Of a DNA stretch of 64,000 nt, positions 61,175 to 64,000 are shown piece by piece. Each line of letters begins with the position of its first letter. Position 1 is the stretch's first letter. Under the pieces are notes generated by a model that saw only the letters and a program-made list of their open reading frames with translations, had not been told where the DNA came from and did no database searches. This DNA comes from Paracoccaceae bacterium (GTDB taxonomy: Bacteria > Pseudomonadota > Alphaproteobacteria > Rhodobacterales > Rhodobacteraceae), in the NCBI GenBank assembly GCA_947476475.1, contig CANJQT010000002.1, positions 34,756-98,755 of the forward strand, in the 5' to 3' direction. The translations under genes were made by a program, and so were the position numbers.

Positions 61175-61450
61175 ATGCGCCATTTTTTTATGGCGGCAAC
61201 CCTGCCGCTGATGGGCTGTCTGGCGGGGGCAGGCAACAGTGCGGCAGACCAACCGGCTGGAGGCATTTGTGCAGCTGCCGACCTGCAATACCTGATTGGA
61301 ATGCCCGAGTCCGCGCTATCTGAAATGAACCTGCCGTCGCCGCTGCGCGTCATTCATCCAAATCAACCAGTGACAATGGATCTGAGTCCTTCGCGGCTGA
61401 ATATCGAGATAGACGCCAATGGGATGATCAAAGAAGTTCGCTGCGGCTAG
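61175..61450 (+). CDS. I78 family peptidase inhibitor-like lipoprotein
   Basis: A 91-residue secreted protein with a lipobox (LPLMGC, Cys15) and the I78 inhibitor pattern CAAADLQYLIGMPESAL...LRVIHPNQPVTMDLSPSRLNIEIDANGMIKEVRCG, ending with the conserved Cys-Gly. It has an AAGGAAAGG ribosome binding site and is divergent from frmA. Inhibition of a peptidase is the family role; the target is unknown. Confidence 0.85.
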   Translation: MRHFFMAATLPLMGCLAGAGNSAADQPAGGICAAADLQYLIGMPESALSEMNLPSPLRVIHPNQPVTMDLSPSRLNIEIDANGMIKEVRCG

Positions 61451-61482
61451 GGCCTTGCTCGCAGGGAGTTGACGCGAAATGG

Positions 61483-61509
61483 CAAAGGCCCCGCTGTGCG
61501 GGGCCTTTG
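61483..61509 (+). terminator. Strong hairpin after the I78 gene
   Basis: A 12-bp perfect stem CAAAGGCCCCGC / GCGGGGCCTTTG with a 3-nt loop lies 33 nt after the stop codon. The trailing bases are GAAAAAC, so on the minus strand a T-tract precedes it rather than follows. It likely ends the I78 transcript. Confidence 0.7.
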
Positions 61510-61526
61510 GAAAAACTGCGAAAAAC

Positions 61527-61577
61527 GGTTCCGGTGGCACGATCTGGGTGGGGGCTGTCGGCCGCACCACCGGAACC
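61527..61577. repeat. 11-bp inverted repeat with 29-nt loop (possible structured RNA)
   Basis: GGTTCCGGTGG and CCACCGGAACC are perfect arms around CACGATCTGGGTGGGGGCTG. A second small hairpin (AGCG-TTTCT-CGCT) follows on the plus strand. On the minus strand the stem is followed by GTTTTTC, a terminator-like end. I cannot match it to a known RNA family. Confidence 0.45.
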
Positions 61578-61710
61578 TAGCGTTTCTCGCTGGCATTGAA
61601 CCTCGTCTTCGAAGGCGGCGATTTGCAGGACGAAAAGCGCCTGACACAAGGTCATTTTGCGGCGAATTTCAGGCGCTTGATTTGCAGCGAAAGCGGCGTA
61701 ACATCAAAAC

Positions 61711-62058
61711 ATGACGGTTCAGTCGCCGACGCCTTTCCCTTTCGCTTCGCCCTTGCCCGCGCAAGTCGCATTTGATCGCGCCGAGTTGGGGCTGATTCTG
61801 GGGCTTTATGGGCGAATGGTGGCAGCTGGCGAATGGCGGGATTACGCAATGTCGTTTCTGCGTGACCACGCCGTGTTTTCTGTCTTTCGCCATACGGCGG
61901 AACATCCGCTTTACCGGATCGAAAAACACCCCCGACTGCATGCCCGCCAAGGCATCTATGCGTTGGTAGGATCGGGTGGGCTGGTGTTGAAGCGCGGGCA
62001 TGATCTGCCAACGGTTCTGCGAACGCTGGAACGCAAGCTGATCCGCCCAATCAGCTAG
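61711..62058 (+). CDS. DUF2794 family protein
   Basis: A 115-residue conserved alphaproteobacterial protein of unknown function. The family block VAFDRAELGLILGLYGRMVAAGEWRDYAMSFLRDHAVFSVFRHTAEHPLYRIEKHPRL is nearly full length, then ARQGIYALVGSGGLVLKRGHDLPTVLRTLERKLIRPIS. No signal peptide or TM helix is visible. It is convergent with the next gene (6-bp gap). Confidence 0.88.
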   Translation: MTVQSPTPFPFASPLPAQVAFDRAELGLILGLYGRMVAAGEWRDYAMSFLRDHAVFSVFRHTAEHPLYRIEKHPRLHARQGIYALVGSGGLVLKRGHDLPTVLRTLERKLIRPIS

Positions 62059-62064
62059 GGCAGG

Positions 62065-62889
62065 CTACCCAGTGCAGCCGATAAGCTCGATGACATCACC
62101 CGATCCGGTGAACAAGGTCATGCGAAGACTTGACCGGTCCAGTACAAAGGGTTTGGCATCTGCGGGCACCAGATCAGATGTCTGTATCAAGTGGCCGCCC
62201 TCGGCCTGCACTTTGACGGGCGAAACCCAAATGGAATCGGCTGCGGGTTCAATTATCGCGAAGTCGCCGTCTGCAGCTTCGGGCAGGGCGATATCAGCGG
62301 TCAGTCGCAGCCCGTCGCGGATTGGTTCTACGCTGCAGCGTGGTTTTTCCAGGCCGCGGGCGTGCCCGTCTGTCGGACCATCGGCCAGTGCTGCGGCAAT
62401 GACAGGGTCAGGCTGGCGTTCAGCAGGCAGGTCTGCGCTGATCGTGAAAGAGGCTGGAACGCAGACGTCTTCGCAAACGCCAATATCCACCCTTGCCGTC
62501 ACGCGCATGGTATGCCCGGCCTTGGCGGGCGTGAATTCGATCGGCAAGATCAGACCGCCCGGATAGGCCAGCATGCGCATGCCGTTCAGGTCAAACACCT
62601 GTGGCCGGGGCCAGTGATAGGCAACAGATTGCAGGTTGTCCGATCCGGTCCAATCAAAGCTGGGTGGAATGCCGGCATCGCCCGGCGCCCGCCAGTAGGT
62701 TTTCCAACCCGGTGCCAGCGTCAGCCTAAGCGCGGCAATCTGGGTGCCATCCCTTGTGCGCCAGCCCGGAAGTATCTCGGCCTGAACAAGGTCGGTAGGC
62801 ACTGTCTGCGCCGAAGTGGCACTACCTGCGACAGTAAGGAGGGTGGCGGTCAAAAGCTGGGCGACGCGATTGTTCATAAGTAGAAACAT
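62065..62889 (-). CDS. DsbD N-terminal (alpha) domain-like periplasmic protein
   Basis: A secreted 274-residue protein with a signal peptide (VAQLLTATLLTVAGSATSAQ). It matches the thiol:disulfide interchange protein DsbD-alpha type domain: LAPGWKTYWRAPGDAGIPPSFDWTGSDNL, VFDLNGMRMLAYPGGLILPIEF and the Cys pair in DIGVCEDVCVPAS. It lacks the membrane and thioredoxin parts of DsbD, so it is a stand-alone form. ATG 62877 is an alternative start; neither has a clear ribosome binding site. Confidence 0.84.
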   Translation of the reverse strand: MFLLMNNRVAQLLTATLLTVAGSATSAQTVPTDLVQAEILPGWRTRDGTQIAALRLTLAPGWKTYWRAPGDAGIPPSFDWTGSDNLQSVAYHWPRPQVFDLNGMRMLAYPGGLILPIEFTPAKAGHTMRVTARVDIGVCEDVCVPASFTISADLPAERQPDPVIAAALADGPTDGHARGLEKPRCSVEPIRDGLRLTADIALPEAADGDFAIIEPAADSIWVSPVKVQAEGGHLIQTSDLVPADAKPFVLDRSSLRMTLFTGSGDVIELIGCTG

Positions 62890-63001
62890 AGGCGCAGTCT
62901 TGCCGATTGGGAATCACTTCCGCGTCATTCAAATCCGCTGCCCTGCACTGCAGACTTGAACTTGCGTTGCGGCGGCGCAATCTATGGGCAAGGAGGCTAT
63001 G

Positions 63002-63556
63002 ATGAACCTGTCCGGCAAACTTCTGATCGCCATGCCCGGCATGGGAGATCCTCGCTTTCAGCATAGCGTCATTTTCGTATGTGCCCATACTGAGGACGGG
63101 GCGATGGGGCTGATCGTCAACAAGCCCGCAGACGACCTGAAATTTGGCCAGTTGCTGGATCAGCTGAAAATAAGAAGAAGCGACAAGGCGCAGGACATCC
63201 GCATCCATTTTGGCGGCCCGGTAGAACATGCGCGCGGTTTTGTTCTGCATGGCACCGATTATGACGGTGAGGGTTCCACCCTGCGGGTTGATCACCACTT
63301 TGCAATGACAGCGACGGTTGACGTGTTGCAGGCGCTGGCCAATGGCGAGGGGCCGGGCCAGTCGATCCTTGCACTTGGTTATGCCGGATGGGGGCCGCAG
63401 CAGCTTGAGCGGGAAATCCTTGCAAACGGTTGGCTGACCTGCGACGCGTCCGAACATCTGGTCTTTGAACTTGGCGACACCGCCAAGTGGGAAGCCGCGC
63501 TGCAAAGCATCGGGGTGAACCCGCTATCTTTGTCTGCAAGCGCCGGGCGTGCCTGA
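63002..63556 (+). CDS. YqgE/AlgH family protein
   Basis: A 184-residue cytoplasmic protein of the DUF179/YqgE family, function not established. The signature LIAMPGMGDPRFQHSVIFVCAHTEDGAMGLIVNKP is clear, then IHFGGPVEHARGFVLHG and LALGYAGWGPQQLEREILANGWL. ATG 63002 follows AAGGAGG at a good distance; the ATG three bases before is too close. Its last base is 3 bp from the convergent permease gene. Confidence 0.93.
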   Translation: MNLSGKLLIAMPGMGDPRFQHSVIFVCAHTEDGAMGLIVNKPADDLKFGQLLDQLKIRRSDKAQDIRIHFGGPVEHARGFVLHGTDYDGEGSTLRVDHHFAMTATVDVLQALANGEGPGQSILALGYAGWGPQQLEREILANGWLTCDASEHLVFELGDTAKWEAALQSIGVNPLSLSASAGRA

Positions 63557-63558
63557 TT

Positions 63559-64000
63559 CTACAGCTTTGACCAGCTGGACGAGGCATGTTTGCGGGTGAA
63601 GAATTCGCCCATCAGCCCAATTGCCATCAGCGCAACAGACACCCAGACCGCATACCAGATATCCGAATTTCGTGGCGAATAATTGATGAAATAGGCGCCA
63701 CGCGTCTGGTCGATGATGTGGAACAAAGGGTTCCAGTCAAACAGCTTCAGCTTGGTGAACCCAAGCGTATTTCCCAAGACGGTTTTGCCCGATGCGAAGA
63801 TATTTGCTCGCGCAATAACCGTCAGCAGAATGGGTGCGAGTTGCGGTACCCACGGTCGGATCGCCATAAGCACCATTCCAGTGGCGATGCCAAAATACCA
63901 AGACAGAAGCATGTTGAAAAAGATATAGGCCGGATCGTTCAGGGACAGCGGCAAATACCCCAGATGATAAGCGAACAGGACGACCGCCGTGGTCAGCGAC
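63559..64000 (-). CDS. ABC-2 type permease for polysaccharide export, truncated by window
   Basis: The C-terminal 147 codons of an inner-membrane permease of the KpsM/Wzm kind. The listed start at 63954 is a TTG inside the gene: the frame stays open to the window edge (SLTTAVVLFAYHLGYLPLSLNDPAY). Helices IFFNMLLSWYFGIATGMVLMAI and IWYAVWVSVALMAIGLM flank the segment LFDWNPLFHIIDQTRGAYFINYS, typical of capsule or O-antigen exporters. The ATPase partner would lie outside the window. Confidence 0.83.
   Translation of the reverse strand, partial: SLTTAVVLFAYHLGYLPLSLNDPAYIFFNMLLSWYFGIATGMVLMAIRPWVPQLAPILLTVIARANIFASGKTVLGNTLGFTKLKLFDWNPLFHIIDQTRGAYFINYSPRNSDIWYAVWVSVALMAIGLMGEFFTRKHASSSWSKL

Overview
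The window is a high-GC chromosomal segment that looks like a Rhodobacteraceae (Alphaproteobacteria) genome. The evidence is the gene content and protein sequences: a fliF-fliH-fliN-fliP block, a PRK-type DUF2794 protein, an Mla lipid-transport pair, a PrtD/PrtE-like secretion pair, and a narK1-narK2-narGHJI cluster with a divergent NarR-like regulator, as described in Paracoccus. The genus cannot be fixed from sequence alone.

Layout. 1-2766: end of a flagellar operon (fliF partial, fliH-like, fliN, fliP), with coupled or abutting starts. 2757-20093: mostly housekeeping genes. These are a two-TM potassium channel, smpB, a 3-mercaptopyruvate sulfurtransferase with an aminotransferase, glnK-amtB, a class A penicillin-binding protein, mlaA-mlaC, a type I secretion ABC/membrane-fusion pair, RidA / glycerophosphodiesterase / FemAB-like acyltransferase, phhB, a peroxiredoxin, a ferredoxin reductase and rsmD. 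20114-32015: a complete anaerobic nitrate respiration cluster on the minus strand (narK1, narK2, narG, narH, narJ, narI, a parvulin-type isomerase, a DUF2478 protein). A divergent Crp/Fnr regulator without cysteine cluster sits upstream, and the shared intergenic region carries two perfect FNR boxes.

32016-54990 is the accessory part. It holds a peptide/opine-type ABC importer (binding protein, two permeases, a double ATPase), a decayed second binding protein, and a serine hydrolase. It continues with a homoserine-dehydrogenase-like SAF protein, two dimethylglycine-dehydrogenase-like FAD/GcvT proteins and a DAP-decarboxylase-like PLP enzyme. It ends with a broken XRE-cupin regulator, a broken MttB-type methyltransferase, GntR and LysR regulators and an amidase. 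Together these suggest uptake, hydrolysis and oxidative N-demethylation of an N-methylated or amide-linked compound whose identity I cannot assign. A 37-bp motif (24 positions identical in three copies) lies upstream of the importer, of the FAD/GcvT operon and of the amidase, which ties the three units into one putative regulon. A 38-bp near-perfect palindrome sits in front of the decarboxylase. Three pseudogenes show that the locus is decaying. The region ends in about 1.2 kb of gene-poor DNA with an AlpA-like remnant next to tRNA-Lys.

55007-64000 returns to core genes: tRNA-Lys(UUU), dapF, mtaB, a cytochrome c with an FNR-type box, a NYN/LOTUS protein, an OafA-type acyltransferase coupled to glutathione-dependent formaldehyde dehydrogenase, an I78 inhibitor lipoprotein, DUF2794, a DsbD-alpha-like protein, a YqgE/AlgH protein, and the end of a polysaccharide-export ABC permease that runs off the window.
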